64,000 nucleotides of DNA from Sulfurovum sp. GTDB lineage: Bacteria > Campylobacterota > Campylobacteria > Campylobacterales > Sulfurovaceae. The notes beneath the pieces were generated by a model. The model was not told the origin of the DNA, made no database searches, and saw only the letters and a list, made by a program, of their open reading frames with translations. How positions within the stretch are numbered: the stretch's first letter is position 1; each line of letters opens with the position of its first letter. Made by a program: the position numbers and the translations under genes. The DNA lies in NCBI GenBank assembly GCA_030949325.1, contig JAUZSQ010000110.1, positions 1 to 64,000 of the forward strand, in the 5' to 3' direction. Below, piece after piece: positions 29,156-39,958 of this stretch.

Positions 29156-30195
29156 CTTTACTTGATTTGGCTTCTAATGATTATTTGGGTCTCTCACGCA
29201 ATAAGAAGCTCTTTAAGAAAGCGATAAAGTTTATGGATGAATATACGATTAAGAGTCCGAAGGCTTCGATGTTGGTGAATGGTTATCATCCTATTCATCG
29301 TATTTTTGAGCGTGAAATGGCAGAGGAGCATGGTTTTGAAGAGGGGCTTGTGGTGGGGTCGGGGTTTTTGGCGAATATAGCTTTGATTGAGTCTTTGGTA
29401 CGTAAAGGTGATAGGCTTTTTATGGATGAGGAATATCATGCTTCGGGTGTGATGGCTTCACAGCTTTTGGGTGATAGGGTCGTGATATTTAAGCATAATG
29501 ATGTAGAAGATTTGAAAGCAAAGCTCGAAGCCCATCCTGCCAAAAGACAAATCATTGCCGTTGAAGGTGTGTATTCTATGGGTGGAGATTTGTGTGCAAA
29601 AGGCATCTTTACCTTGGCTGAGGCATACAAAGCGATGATGATAGTAGATGAAGCCCATTCAGCAGGGGTTGTGGGACTCAAGCTTTTGGGAATTTTTGAA
29701 TATTATGGGATTAAGATTAATGAACGGCATATCAAGATGGGTACGCTAGGCAAAGCTTATGGCTCTTATGGTGCGTATATTTTGGCTTCAGAAATTGTGA
29801 TTAGCTTCTTGGTCAATCGTGCGAAGCCTATTATTTACTCTACGGCTCCTTCGGTGTTTGATATCGCTTTGGCGTATGTCAATATGAAGCATATTAGAAA
29901 GAATTCCAGTAGCTATAACCAAAAAATCTTAGCACGGCAAATGCTTGTACGCAGAGAGTTTGATATGCCTTGTCCTAGCCTCATCGTACCTATGCTCATG
30001 CCTAGTAATGCACAGACACAGCTGGTACAAGAAGGGTTGATGGAGCAGGGCTATTTGGTAGGTGCTATACGACAACCTACCGTGAGTCAAGCGATGATGC
30101 GAGTGATATTAAATCTGGAGATACCTTTGCCTAAAATACGCCATGTCTTAGCACTCATTAAGCATAACACGGAGTTATCAAGCATAATACGCTAA
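29086..30195 (+). CDS. bioF: 8-amino-7-oxononanoate synthase-like PLP enzyme
   Basis: 369 residues of the alpha-oxoamine synthase family. It has LASNDYLGLSRN, NGYHPIHRIFEREMA, GSGFLANIALI, the VDEAHSAGVVG cofactor-binding Asp and the PLP lysine in MGTLGKAYGSYGAY. BioF condenses pimeloyl-ACP or -CoA with alanine in biotin synthesis. KBL or other members share the fold, but size and motifs favour BioF. No other biotin genes are nearby. ATG 29086 lies inside the methyltransferase remnant, behind AAAGGA. Confidence 0.8.
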   Translation: MYSNELQALKKAGRFRERKIFDVTLLDLASNDYLGLSRNKKLFKKAIKFMDEYTIKSPKASMLVNGYHPIHRIFEREMAEEHGFEEGLVVGSGFLANIALIESLVRKGDRLFMDEEYHASGVMASQLLGDRVVIFKHNDVEDLKAKLEAHPAKRQIIAVEGVYSMGGDLCAKGIFTLAEAYKAMMIVDEAHSAGVVGLKLLGIFEYYGIKINERHIKMGTLGKAYGSYGAYILASEIVISFLVNRAKPIIYSTAPSVFDIALAYVNMKHIRKNSSSYNQKILARQMLVRREFDMPCPSLIVPMLMPSNAQTQLVQEGLMEQGYLVGAIRQPTVSQAMMRVILNLEIPLPKIRHVLALIKHNTELSSIIR

Positions 30196-30226
30196 AATAG
30201 GATGTATATCACTTCAAAGGGTTCTT

Positions 30227-32288
30227 GTGTTTAATAGTTTGGTTAAAGGTTCTATTATCTTGGCAATGTTATTTGGTGTGGCATTGACGGCTGCATTTAT
30301 TTATGCGTATGAAGAGATTTCTTTGGATGCTGACAAATTGATACATTATAAACCTGAAATATCTTCTATTATCTATGATAGAAATGGTGTGAAGTTGGCG
30401 TATGTATTTAAAAAACAGCATCGTCTTTATGCACGTTATGATGAAATCCCTGGTTTTTTGATTGAGGGTTTAGTAGCAATGGAAGATACACGATTTTTTG
30501 AGCATAATGGAGTCAATCCCGATGCGATTATCAGGGCGATTGTCAAAGATATTCAAGCAGGGAGTTTTGTTGAGGGTGGTAGTACGCTTACGCAACAGTT
30601 GATTAAAAATAAACTCCTCTCCAATGAAAAGAAACTGGCACGGAAAATCAAAGAAGCTATCTTGGCACTCAAAATTGAAGATGAATTGAGTAAAGAAGAT
30701 ATACTTGAACGCTATTTGAACGAAATATCTTATGGCAATAACTATTTTGGTGTCAAAACAGCCTCGAACGGCTACTTTCATAAAGAGATGCATGAACTCA
30801 CACACAAAGAGATGGCAATATTGGTAGCCTTGCCCAATGCACCTAGTTATTATAATCCTCTTCGGCATTATAAACGAGCGTTAAATCGTGCCAATAGCGT
30901 GTTGTATCGTATGAAAAGTATTGGATGGATTACACAAAGTGATTATCTCAAAGCCGTCAAAGAAGCACCTGTTGTGCATAAAACTTCTTTAACCCAAAAT
31001 ATCGCTCCTCAAATTATTGATGAAGTGTTACGACGTTTCAAGGGTAAACTAGGAGACATTCGTACAGGTGGCTACAAAATTTATACCACCATAGATATGA
31101 AGCAACAAGAAATTGCCAAAAAGGCTGTGGCATCTTCGTACAAAAAAGCCCTAAGCAAATATAAAGAGTCGGCTAAAAACTCATCTTTGAATATGGCATT
31201 TGTGGCAGTTGAGAGTGCTACAGGGGATATTTTGGCAATGGTTGGAGGCGTAGATTATCAGAAATCAAAATTTAACCGTGTGACACAAGCCAATCGTCAA
31301 CCAGGCTCTTCTTTTAAGCCTTTTATCTATCAAACAGCCTTGGATATGGGCTACAATCCTGCCAGTCCTTTGACCGATTTAGCACGAACCTTTCAGTACT
31401 ATTATAAAGGAAAGCCCAAGATATGGTCACCTAAGAATTATGAACATGATTTCAAAGGGTTTATCTCTTTTAGAGAAGCGTTGGTACATTCGCGTAACCT
31501 AGCGACCATTAATTTGGTATCAGATTTGGGCGTGAGTACTATCCGTAAGCGTTTGGCATTTTTGGATGTGCCTCATATCCCTAGAGATATGTCTATTGCC
31601 TTGGGTAACCTAGGGCTGAGTCCTCTAAAGATGGCACAAATATTTTCCGTATTTGCCAACAAAGGACACATGATAGAGCCTAGACTCGTGAGCAAAATTA
31701 TTTCCAAAGAGGGTGCTGTCATTTTTGAAACACGTCTCAAAGAGATAAGCAATTTTACCACACCAGAACAAGCCTATCTTATGACTGATGTATTGATGGA
31801 TGTAGTCAAGCGAGGTACGGGTAAGAATGCACAGAGTCGAAGGCTTGGAACTTGCAGGAAAAACAGGCACAACCAACAACAATGTAGATGCATGGTTTTG
31901 TGGTTATTCCCCTACGATTGAGACGATTGTATGGGTGGGGCGTGATGACAACAAGCCTATAGGGTTTGGAGCAACGGGTGGGGCATTGGCAGCACCTGCT
32001 TTTGCACAGTATTACAAGAGTCTTCTGAAGCTTTATCCTGAGACCAAACGAATATTTGATGTACCTGAAGGGGTATTCAAAGGGGTATATGAAGGGAAAT
32101 CTGAGTATTATACCAACCATTCTCCTCTGCCCAATAGCCATCACAAAGCTGAACCTTTGTATACGCAGACCCCCTCAGAATTGTTAGAGGATATTGCACC
32201 CGTTGAAGCAAAAGTTGATAACGATTTACACCCAGAGAGAAAAGTACCACTTAGACCAGTATCAGATGATAGTGGAACATTATTTTAG
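30227..32288 (+). CDS. Class A penicillin-binding protein (PBP1A type; one-base frameshift)
   Basis: 686 residues after correction. GTG start at 30227 with AAAGGG upstream. N-terminal signal-anchor, then glycosyltransferase motifs EDTRFFEHNGV, GGSTLTQQLIKN, KIKEAILALKIE and RYLNEISYG. The transpeptidase has PGSSFKPFIYQ, SRNLATI and GKTGTTNNNVDAWF. One surplus base near 31832 splits the frame; removing it gives NARVEGLELAGKTGTT. It polymerises and cross-links peptidoglycan. Confidence 0.92.
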
Positions 32289-32297
32289 GAGAATACG

Positions 32298-33605
32298 ATG
32301 CATAGCTTCGCACCAGAGATTATACTTATTACCATATTAGGATTGGTGGTTTTTTCAGATGCCATCGCAAACAAACTCAAAATACCCTCGGTATTTATAT
32401 TGCTCATAGGCTCTTATACTATTTATACCTATGTCCCAATGGCAGTACCCATTGACCTTACACAGCATTTTGATGCGATTATATTGTTTTGTATTCCTCT
32501 GATTTTTATGGGTGATGCCTTGCATTTACACTTTTCAGACCTCAAAAAATATGGATGGGATATTTTCTATCTTGCCGTCATTGCTGTGTCCTTGTCTATT
32601 ACTGTGGGTGCTAGTATGTATTACCTTGGGATATTTGAAGGCTTAACCATTGGGGCGTATGTCTCACTCTTTGCTATCAATATGGCAACGGATGCTGTGA
32701 GTGTTCAATCTATCCTTTCACGATTTCAAGGGATTAACCATCATATCAAAGTATTGATTGAGGGTGAATCTCTTGGTAATGATGCGACGGCTGTGATTGC
32801 ATTTTTCTTTATTGGGCTACCTTGGATGATGTCTGGAGAGATAGATGCCGCAAGTGCCACGCTTGATGCCTTGCGTGTTTTTGTCGTAAGTATTGGTCTA
32901 GGACTGCTCATTGGGTTTGTCTTTTATATGCTAATGAAGCTATTTTCAGACAAAAGAAGTGAATTCTTTGCCTTTGTGATAGAGGCATATTTAGCTTATG
33001 TCTTAGCCGAAGAGATGCACGTCTCTGGTATTTTGACCTTGATTGTAGCCATTATTGCAACGAAGGCTTGGATTGATATTGATAATGCGACCTTAGCAGA
33101 AAGTGAGTCCAAAAAAAGCAAAAGCTTTATGCGTAAATTACGTTTAGAAGGCATCAAATCAACGACTACAGAAAGACTCGAATATATTTATGAAATGTCT
33201 AAAGAATTTGGATACATCGCAGCTGTTATGATATTTTTTGTGTTAGCTGAAATGGTGAGCCTTGAAAAACTTTGGGCATATAAGACTGAAATATTTATCA
33301 TGTTTGCACTTACTACACTTATTAGAGCAGTGTCTATGGCAAAGTTTGCATTTATTGGTGACAAGGTCAAACAAATTGCTCCTGTAGGGATAGAAGGTTG
33401 GTTTATACTCACTTTTTCAGGGATGAAAGGGGCATTGTCGATTATCCTTGTCCACATGATACCTGCGTCATTTGAGCATAAAGAATTGTTTGAAGTGGTG
33501 ACGACTGGGGTTGTGATGATGTCTATTTTTGTCTACGGTACAACATTATGGACATACTTTACGTTTTTTAAGAAAGAGGAAGAGCAGAAGTTATTTCAAG
33601 CCTAA
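32298..33605 (+). CDS. CPA1-family Na+/H+ antiporter
   Basis: 435 residues with about 12 membrane helices. INMATDAVSVQSIL and IEGESLGNDATAVIAFF contain the ND ion-binding pair of CPA1 exchangers, and FSGMKGALSIILVHMIP is the conserved late helix. Cation/proton exchange in the inner membrane. It begins nine bases after the PBP gene and is probably co-transcribed with it. Confidence 0.85.
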   Translation: MHSFAPEIILITILGLVVFSDAIANKLKIPSVFILLIGSYTIYTYVPMAVPIDLTQHFDAIILFCIPLIFMGDALHLHFSDLKKYGWDIFYLAVIAVSLSITVGASMYYLGIFEGLTIGAYVSLFAINMATDAVSVQSILSRFQGINHHIKVLIEGESLGNDATAVIAFFFIGLPWMMSGEIDAASATLDALRVFVVSIGLGLLIGFVFYMLMKLFSDKRSEFFAFVIEAYLAYVLAEEMHVSGILTLIVAIIATKAWIDIDNATLAESESKKSKSFMRKLRLEGIKSTTTERLEYIYEMSKEFGYIAAVMIFFVLAEMVSLEKLWAYKTEIFIMFALTTLIRAVSMAKFAFIGDKVKQIAPVGIEGWFILTFSGMKGALSIILVHMIPASFEHKELFEVVTTGVVMMSIFVYGTTLWTYFTFFKKEEEQKLFQA

Positions 33606-33614
33606 GCTTGAAAT
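33593..33614. terminator. Hairpin between convergent antiporter gene and glnA
   Basis: Perfect 9-bp stem ATTTCAAGC / GCTTGAAAT with loop CTAA, spanning the antiporter stop. No clear T-tract on either side, so terminator function is tentative. Confidence 0.45.
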
Positions 33615-33619
33615 AGTGT

Positions 33620-35051
33620 TTAGCAAGAGTAAGTAGAGATAAACTCAAATGCTGTAGGTCTTCCTTCGTCAGGAACGACTTGTCTTTCAAATTGGTAATG
33701 TTGATAAGCATCGATGAAGTCTGCTGTCATTACTGGTTTTAAGAAGTCATTGTCTGCGATGAGACCTTCAAGTGCTTCACGGAATGTGTGAGGCATTTGA
33801 GGGATATTTTTTTCTCTAATTTCATCTAAAGAAAGTTCAAATAAATCTACATCCATAGGTCCTACCATAGGGTAACCACCTTGTTTGATACCATCAAGTC
33901 CTGCTAACATCAATACAGAGAAACAAAGGTAAGGACAAGCAGCAGAATCTGGGAATCTAGTCTCAATTCTTGTAGCCAATTCACCAGCTCCATAAGGAAT
34001 ACGACAAGCAGCACTTCGGTTTTGGCTAGAGTAAGTCAAGATTGAAGGTGCTTCGTAGCCTGGAAGTAGTCTTTTGTACGAGTTTGTACTTGGGTTCTGT
34101 GAATGCTGCCACTGCGTCAGAATGCTTAAAGATTCCACTAAGGTAATCAAGGGCAGTTTTGCTTAAGTTCGCGTATTCACCCTCTTTATAGAAAAGGTTT
34201 TTACCATCTTTCCAGATGGATTGGTGAACGTGCATACCATTTCCATTGTCACCATAAAGTGGCTTAGGCATAAATGTAGCTGTTTTACCATTAAGGTGTG
34301 CTACCATTTTTACTACATATTTGTATTTTTGTACATTATCAGCAGCTTCAATGAGTCCACCAAATTTGATACCGATTTCACCTTGTGCTTGTGCCACTTC
34401 GTGGTGACCTAGCATCACGGTTAATCCTACTTCTTCAAGAAGAAGCATCATTTCAGCTCTAAGGTCAACCATAGAATCTGTAGGCATTGTTGGGAAGTAA
34501 CCACCTTTAGTACCTGGTCTGTGACCCATGTTACCAAACTCATAATCAGTATCCGAACTCCAACCACCTTCTTCTGACTCTACACGGTAAGAAGCTTCGT
34601 TGATGTTGTCTGTAAATTTCACATCATCAAAGACGAAGAATTCATTTTCTGGTCCAAAGTATGCATCATCAGCGATACCCGCTTCTTCCATATATTTAAG
34701 TGTCTTCTTTGCAATAGAACGAGGACATTTAGAATAAAGCTCATTCTCATAAATGTCATAGACATCACAAATAAGAATAATAGTGCTATCGGCAGTAAAT
34801 GGGTCTAAAAATGCAGTACCCACATCAGGTTTAAGTAACATATCTGATTTGTCAATAGGTTGCCATGCATCAATAGAAGAACCATCAAATGGAAGACCTG
34901 CATCTATCATTGCTGCTTCAACAGCTGACATTCTGTATGAAATATGGTGCCATGCACCTTTAATGTCCGTAAATCTAAAATCTACAAACTCAACCTCATG
35001 CTCTTCACAATACTTATAAAACTCATCTGTGGTGTTCACAAACTTACCCAT
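33620..35051 (-). CDS. glnA: Glutamine synthetase type I (one-base frameshift)
   Basis: 476 residues after correction. N-terminal beta-grasp [19 protein letters not shown], metal sites [25 protein letters not shown] and [12 protein letters not shown]. After the break it has [28 protein letters not shown] and TRIETRFPD. One surplus base at 34097 creates the break (FTEP instead of FTNP). Makes glutamine from glutamate and ammonia. The C terminus, in the piece read from 34150 to 33620, lacks the usual adenylylation-site NLY stretch; the matching position reads [15 protein letters not shown] precedes the ATG. Confidence 0.95.
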
Positions 35052-35080
35052 AGGGACTCCTTAAAATTAATAATGCAATA

Positions 35081-35086
35081 ATTGTA
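35081..35086 (-). promoter_or_regulatory. Probable -10 box (TACAAT) of glnA
   Basis: ATTGTA on the plus strand, 30 bases upstream of the glnA start. Confidence 0.35.
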
Positions 35087-35248
35087 GCACTTTAAAGATA
35101 AGAGTGTATAGCTAGGATGATTAAAAAGTAGGCAATTTCTTTTTGTGCGTTTTAAAAGTAACAGCTTAAAAAGGTGTATATATTTCCTTTACACTTATTA
35201 GTACTAAAGTTTTTTTGTAATACAATATTGATATACGAGGAGTTCAAT

Positions 35249-35500
35249 ATGATTTCACTACGTTTACCTTATGCATTAGAACAAGAGTTAACTACTATTG
35301 CAAAACTTGAATCAAGCACTAAAACACAAATCGTTAGAGAAGCTATTGTACAATTTATTACGAATCTCAAAGAACAAAAAACCCAAACACCCTATAGTTT
35401 AGGTAATGACCTCTTTGGTGTGTATGATGGAGATGAAAATCTCTCTAGTGACTATAAAAATAGATTAGATGAGATACTTACTGAAAAACATTCTCATTGA
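35249..35500 (+). CDS. Ribbon-helix-helix antitoxin (VapB-like)
   Basis: 83 residues from ATG 35249 behind GAGG; the longer open frame upstream is not preceded by a good site. MISLRLPYALEQELTTIAKLESSTKTQIVREAIVQFI is a CopG/RHH DNA-binding fold. The acidic C-terminal tail would wrap the toxin. It overlaps the PIN toxin by 32 bases, so the pair is co-translated and probably self-repressed. Confidence 0.85.
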   Translation: MISLRLPYALEQELTTIAKLESSTKTQIVREAIVQFITNLKEQKTQTPYSLGNDLFGVYDGDENLSSDYKNRLDEILTEKHSH

Positions 35501-35903
35501 TACTGGTCCTATTGTTGCTTTACTAAATCGTAGAGACAAGCACCACAAAAGAGTTTTAGCATTTACACAAAATTATAGTGGTAAGTTTATAACAACTTGG
35601 TCTGTGATTACAGAAGCAACACATTTGTTACGTCATAGTATTCAAGCACAACTTAATCTTTTGGAGTGGATAAGAAGAGGTGGTATTGAGATTGTTCAGA
35701 TTGAAAAAAATGATATAGAAAGAATGCTAACACTTACGAAAAAATATTCTGATTTACCGATGAATTTAGTTGACTGTTCATTGATTATAGTCGCAGAAAA
35801 GCTTGATATTAAGGAGCTAATATCTATTGATAGCGACTATGATGTTTACCGTACTTTAAAAAAAGAAGCTTTGACTAATTTGTTACATGATTATCCGTTG
35901 TAA
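35469..35903 (+). CDS. PIN-domain toxin (VapC-like ribonuclease)
   Basis: 144 residues. Acidic metal-binding residues are visible in ILIDTGPIVALLN (first Asp), TTWSVITEATHLL (Glu), LPMNLVDCSLIIVAE (Asp) and ISIDSDYDVYR (late Asp). VapC toxins cut tRNA or rRNA. All expected PIN acids are present, so it should be active. Confidence 0.87.
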   Translation: MRYLLKNILIDTGPIVALLNRRDKHHKRVLAFTQNYSGKFITTWSVITEATHLLRHSIQAQLNLLEWIRRGGIEIVQIEKNDIERMLTLTKKYSDLPMNLVDCSLIIVAEKLDIKELISIDSDYDVYRTLKKEALTNLLHDYPL

Positions 35904-36022
35904 TATAAGAATTTTAGCTAAAGTCACATTATTACACATATAAATAAAATATCATTAAAAAAATTAAAACTATACTATTTATAAAGTGTCATACCTAATA
36001 GACTTAGACTCAAATGGAGTAA

Positions 36023-38959
36023 ATGAAAATGAAAACTTATCAACTACAAATCATTCAACATACTATCGCTTCATATTATGCTATTCCTTTACACCTTTAT
36101 AATAATAATGCATCGGAAGAAATGTATGCATTTTTTATGGAGGACAAAGGTAAAAACTTTCATACTCAATTAAAAGAGTTTCTTTCGTCTTATGCTGAAT
36201 TAAAACAATATACAGATAGTTATCTTGATAATAAAGAGACATTAGAAGAAGTTTTTACGGCTATACACTCTATTTTAATTTGCAAAACCAGCCTTAGTAA
36301 AGATTTTACATATAAAATTTTTACGACTAACCTCTCTGAGGTATTTAATCAAGATGATTTTGACGAAATTATTAAAATATGTTGGGCAACAAAACAGAGT
36401 TATATCTTACCCTTTATGAGAAGATTAAAAGCAGACGATAAAACTTGGAAGTTACTTTCTTTTGCGAATATTAATTCTTCACAAACTTTAGAATTAGTAA
36501 AAATAACCCCTACACCAAGTGAATGTTTTATTGGTATTCATAAAATGCTTTTTGGCTTAGATGATAATTATTCCCTACATATAGGTCGCTACTTTAGACA
36601 AGAAAAAGATAACGATGATGAATTCGCTATTTTAAATAAGATTAAAGACATGGCATCATCTATTGGGACATCATCAGGAACGGAGACAGAACTCTTAGCA
36701 TTGGCACAACTACGAGAATCACTTTCTACGGATCGTCTCATATTTATAAGCAAAGAGATAAAAAAGATTTTTAATTTATTAAAAGTGATAACCAATGATA
36801 GTGATAAGAAAGCATTTTCACGAACAGATATAGAACAAATTGTCTTTTTTGCTATTTTAGTCACGCGTATTTGTCCAAAACAGAAAGAGCTTTTAAAAAA
36901 GCTATCTTTAAGTATCAAAAATAATACTGCTCTTATTCAATATGATGGAGAATCATTTATCTATATAAAAGATATTCCTTTAGAGTTAGAATCATCATGT
37001 TTTTATTATCAGAAAAAAGAGATGATAAATAAAGAAGAACTCATAAAGATAGAAAGAGAATTTAGGAAAGTACATAAACGATTTACACAAAACAATAAGA
37101 TTAGAGAATTTGAATATAAAGAAAGTCTCCATTCCAATACAGAATTAAATACTGAAGGTATTTTACGAAAAATTTCTCATACAACCTTGGCAAAATCTAG
37201 TACATTTTTAAAATATAGTATCTTAAAAGATAAAATTTATGCAGGTGGTCAGTTTCCTCCTCATAAAGATAAAGACAATAAGCATTGCGTGACCAATGAT
37301 AAGAAACCTTGTCCTATACAAACAACCAAACGAAACGATATATTAAAGTGTCCATTAGCTCATCAAAATTGTCATGAAAATATCGTAAGAGAAGTGATTG
37401 AAAAATTTTTCAATGCATCTTTACCCTATAAAGTGGGAGGAATAGCTAATAATATATTGGGCTTACCTATTGTACATAATCAAAAGTTACTGGGAGTTCT
37501 TCTTGTAGAAGGAGACCAAGACGATTCGTTTTCTAAAGATACTATTAGAACGATACAATTCCTCTCTTCGGTCTTAGCTGAATATAGATACAAAAAGATA
37601 TTTGATAGTAACTTTTTTAAAGTATTTAATTCATTTTCTGCTAATGTTAAAGAGGTTAATTTTTCACAAATGTCATTACAACAAATTTGTGAAGATTTAA
37701 CAGAACTCTTTTTTTGTTATGGTGTGGCTATTTGGAGAAAAGAAGAAGAAAATTATATTACTGTAGCTTCTAGCTTGGATAAAGAAAATATGTCTAATAA
37801 AATAATATCACAAGAAAAAAATTCTATTATCGCTCGTGTAGAGGCTACAAAAAAATATATATCGATATCTAATTTAAATAGCTACAATGATACTAAGACT
37901 AAAGACCAACCCACTTTAGAATTTAAAATGTATGACCATGACAAAAGAATTAATGCCCTAGAGATACATCCTATATTAGATGACAATCAAAACTTTATGG
38001 CAGGAATCTCTATCTATAATAGGAATATAGAAGAGTTTAAACTAATAGAAACAGAGACTCTTACATCTATTATAGAATCTCTCAAACTATTTTTCTCTAT
38101 TACCCATAGAATAGAAGAACAAGGAAGAATCATACGAGACCATGCTTTGCATGATACCAATCAACATCTACTGACTATTGATAACAAATGCCATGAACTC
38201 AATGAAATGATAAATAAATATTATCGGGATATTCCTCAGGCTTATAAGTTTATAGCTAAGGTAAATGACATTTATAAAAGAAAAGACGATATAAAGCAAA
38301 GTTTTAAATACCTTACTGGAAAAGTTTTAGATTTTAAGCAATCTACAACTATAGATTCTGAACTCATAGAATTTAAAAACTTAAAAGATAAACAAATATA
38401 TAATACAAGTGTTTATGATGTTTTACAAATCATTACACATAGTAAATTAAAAATAATAAAATCTAAAAATCTAAAAATAGATATTAGTGATATAAAAAAA
38501 CTTTATCTAAATATCCCTTCTTCCGTACTTACTAAGATTTTACAAAATTTGTTTTTTAATGCGATAAAGTACTCTTATCATAATACAAAAATATCTATAC
38601 ATTTTAGAATAAAGAAAAGTGCTCTTCTGATTGAGTGTACAAATATTGGTTTAGGGATTTCAGAAGAAGAGATATATAGTATCTTTGAGTATGAGAGTCG
38701 TGGAGAGATGGTCAAAGAGTATATAGATATAGTAGATGGTAAAGAGATAAAATATCTTAATAACTCTTCTTCCTCTCATGAAAATGTAGGTGTAGGTCTA
38801 TATATCACACGAGAACTTGTAAAGCATTGGGGAGGTACATTAAAACTTATAGGAAGTTTTAATGCCCATCCTAAGCAGGAAAAACTTAAAATGGGTAATA
38901 AATATACTAATACATTTAGATTACGTTTTCCATTTATACTAATACAAAAGGACACATAA
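36023..38959 (+). CDS. Large cytoplasmic GAF-type sensor histidine kinase
   Basis: 978 residues, no membrane segment. The first ~370 residues are helical and unrecognised. A GAF-like domain (about 390-530) carries an inserted four-cysteine cluster (HCVTNDKKPC...KCPLAHQNC), possibly binding zinc or iron-sulfur. A second GAF-like domain spans about 550-700. An atypical phosphoacceptor helix is RDHALHDTNQHLLTI. The HATPase domain has LFFNAIKYSYH (N box), NIGLGISEEEIYSIF (G1) and GVGLYITRELVKHWGG (G2). Its stop overlaps by one base the start of a receiver gene, so the pair is a two-component module. Confidence 0.75.
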   Translation: MKMKTYQLQIIQHTIASYYAIPLHLYNNNASEEMYAFFMEDKGKNFHTQLKEFLSSYAELKQYTDSYLDNKETLEEVFTAIHSILICKTSLSKDFTYKIFTTNLSEVFNQDDFDEIIKICWATKQSYILPFMRRLKADDKTWKLLSFANINSSQTLELVKITPTPSECFIGIHKMLFGLDDNYSLHIGRYFRQEKDNDDEFAILNKIKDMASSIGTSSGTETELLALAQLRESLSTDRLIFISKEIKKIFNLLKVITNDSDKKAFSRTDIEQIVFFAILVTRICPKQKELLKKLSLSIKNNTALIQYDGESFIYIKDIPLELESSCFYYQKKEMINKEELIKIEREFRKVHKRFTQNNKIREFEYKESLHSNTELNTEGILRKISHTTLAKSSTFLKYSILKDKIYAGGQFPPHKDKDNKHCVTNDKKPCPIQTTKRNDILKCPLAHQNCHENIVREVIEKFFNASLPYKVGGIANNILGLPIVHNQKLLGVLLVEGDQDDSFSKDTIRTIQFLSSVLAEYRYKKIFDSNFFKVFNSFSANVKEVNFSQMSLQQICEDLTELFFCYGVAIWRKEEENYITVASSLDKENMSNKIISQEKNSIIARVEATKKYISISNLNSYNDTKTKDQPTLEFKMYDHDKRINALEIHPILDDNQNFMAGISIYNRNIEEFKLIETETLTSIIESLKLFFSITHRIEEQGRIIRDHALHDTNQHLLTIDNKCHELNEMINKYYRDIPQAYKFIAKVNDIYKRKDDIKQSFKYLTGKVLDFKQSTTIDSELIEFKNLKDKQIYNTSVYDVLQIITHSKLKIIKSKNLKIDISDIKKLYLNIPSSVLTKILQNLFFNAIKYSYHNTKISIHFRIKKSALLIECTNIGLGISEEEIYSIFEYESRGEMVKEYIDIVDGKEIKYLNNSSSSHENVGVGLYITRELVKHWGGTLKLIGSFNAHPKQEKLKMGNKYTNTFRLRFPFILIQKDT

Positions 38960-39400
38960 TGTATCACCTCATATGGCTAGAAGATGAACCTATCTCTATT
39001 GAATATCGCTTTTTAAGACCTCTCAAAGAGTATCCTAATATAACCGTACATATTTGTGAGTCTTATGATGAGTTTTGTGATGAAGTAGCAGAGATAGAAG
39101 ACAAAACAAAAATGATATTTGTTTTGGATATACGGATGATGCTTAATACAGATAAAAATACCCCTTGTTTTGAAAAAGACCTATACAATCAATGATAAAC
39201 TTACAGGTGGTTTTGAATTTTATGAGCAGTGTCTTTGTGAAGATTTTAAAGAGACACCAACACTTTTTGCAAGTTCTAAACCATCTTATGCTCTAAAAGA
39301 TGAAATTAAAAATTTTCCTATTTCTAGTCTTGATACATTTTCTAAAGGGGAATATAGTGAATTTTTACAACGCATAGATAAAATCTTATTGGGAGAATAG
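38959..39400 (+). CDS. Stand-alone receiver-domain protein (one-base frameshift)
   Basis: 146 residues after removing one A from the run at 39173-39177. Receiver landmarks are the acidic pair in LIWLEDEP, the phosphoacceptor in FVLDIRM and TLFASSKPSYALK as the switch Ser/Lys. It has no output domain, so it probably acts by protein contact. Overlaps the sensor kinase by one base. Between the phosphoacceptor and the next strand is an insertion (NTDKNTPCFEKTYTINDKLTGG), longer than in ordinary receivers. Confidence 0.7.
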
Positions 39401-39404
39401 CCAA

Positions 39405-39957
39405 ATGAAAAATATATTATTACTTTTAATACTTCAATACCTTAGCCAAAATGAAAAGAGCATATTTTGAAAATTTCAAACCCCGTAAATACGAGGGGTA
39501 TGGAAGAATAAAATAGCTACTTTTTAATAAAAATACAAATTGGCTAAGGTATTGATACTCGTAAGTTCTTTACTCTGTGCAGAAGATAGTAGCTCTACTA
39601 ACATTGCAGATTTATTGCTTATACTTGAAAAATACTTTTTGGATAGTTGGTGGTGTATTTGCAATATTTATATCAGTTATTAGTCTTATTATATGGTTTT
39701 TTAGATTTTATTTGAAAACAATCAAAAATATAAAAACTGATTTAAAATCTGATATTCTTCAAGAAGTTAAGTATACAAGATTCGAAAATTTAAATAATTT
39801 TGTAAAAGAGAGAAAAGAAGAATCGTTAAAACAATTAGAAGAAGATATTGATAGTTACTTACAGAATATCAATAAAGCTGTAATAGAAGAAAAGCGTCTT
39901 TATTATAAAATAAATCATATTTATCATTCTAAAATTAAATCTATCTTTAGAACATAA
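39405..39957 (+). pseudogene. Signal-peptide/membrane protein gene interrupted by MITE copy C
   Basis: Removing the MITE and one duplicate (126 bases) and one T from the run near 39645 restores exactly 142 codons. The start is MKNILLLLILVSSLLCAEDSSSTNIADLLLILEKYF, then a membrane helix (WIVGGVFAIFISVISLIIWFFRFYL) and a C-terminal coiled coil rich in Lys/Glu. The MITE splits the signal peptide, so the gene should be dead as it stands. It sits just behind the kinase-receiver pair and was probably part of that operon. Confidence 0.75.
39435..39554 (+). mobile_element. MITE copy C
   Basis: 120 bases. The terminal inverted repeats CAATACCTTAGCCAA / TTGGCTAAGGTATTG are perfect over 15 bp. The target duplication is ATACTT / ATACTC (5 of 6). 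It is more diverged internally than copies A and B. Confidence 0.88.
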
Positions 39958-39958
39958 T

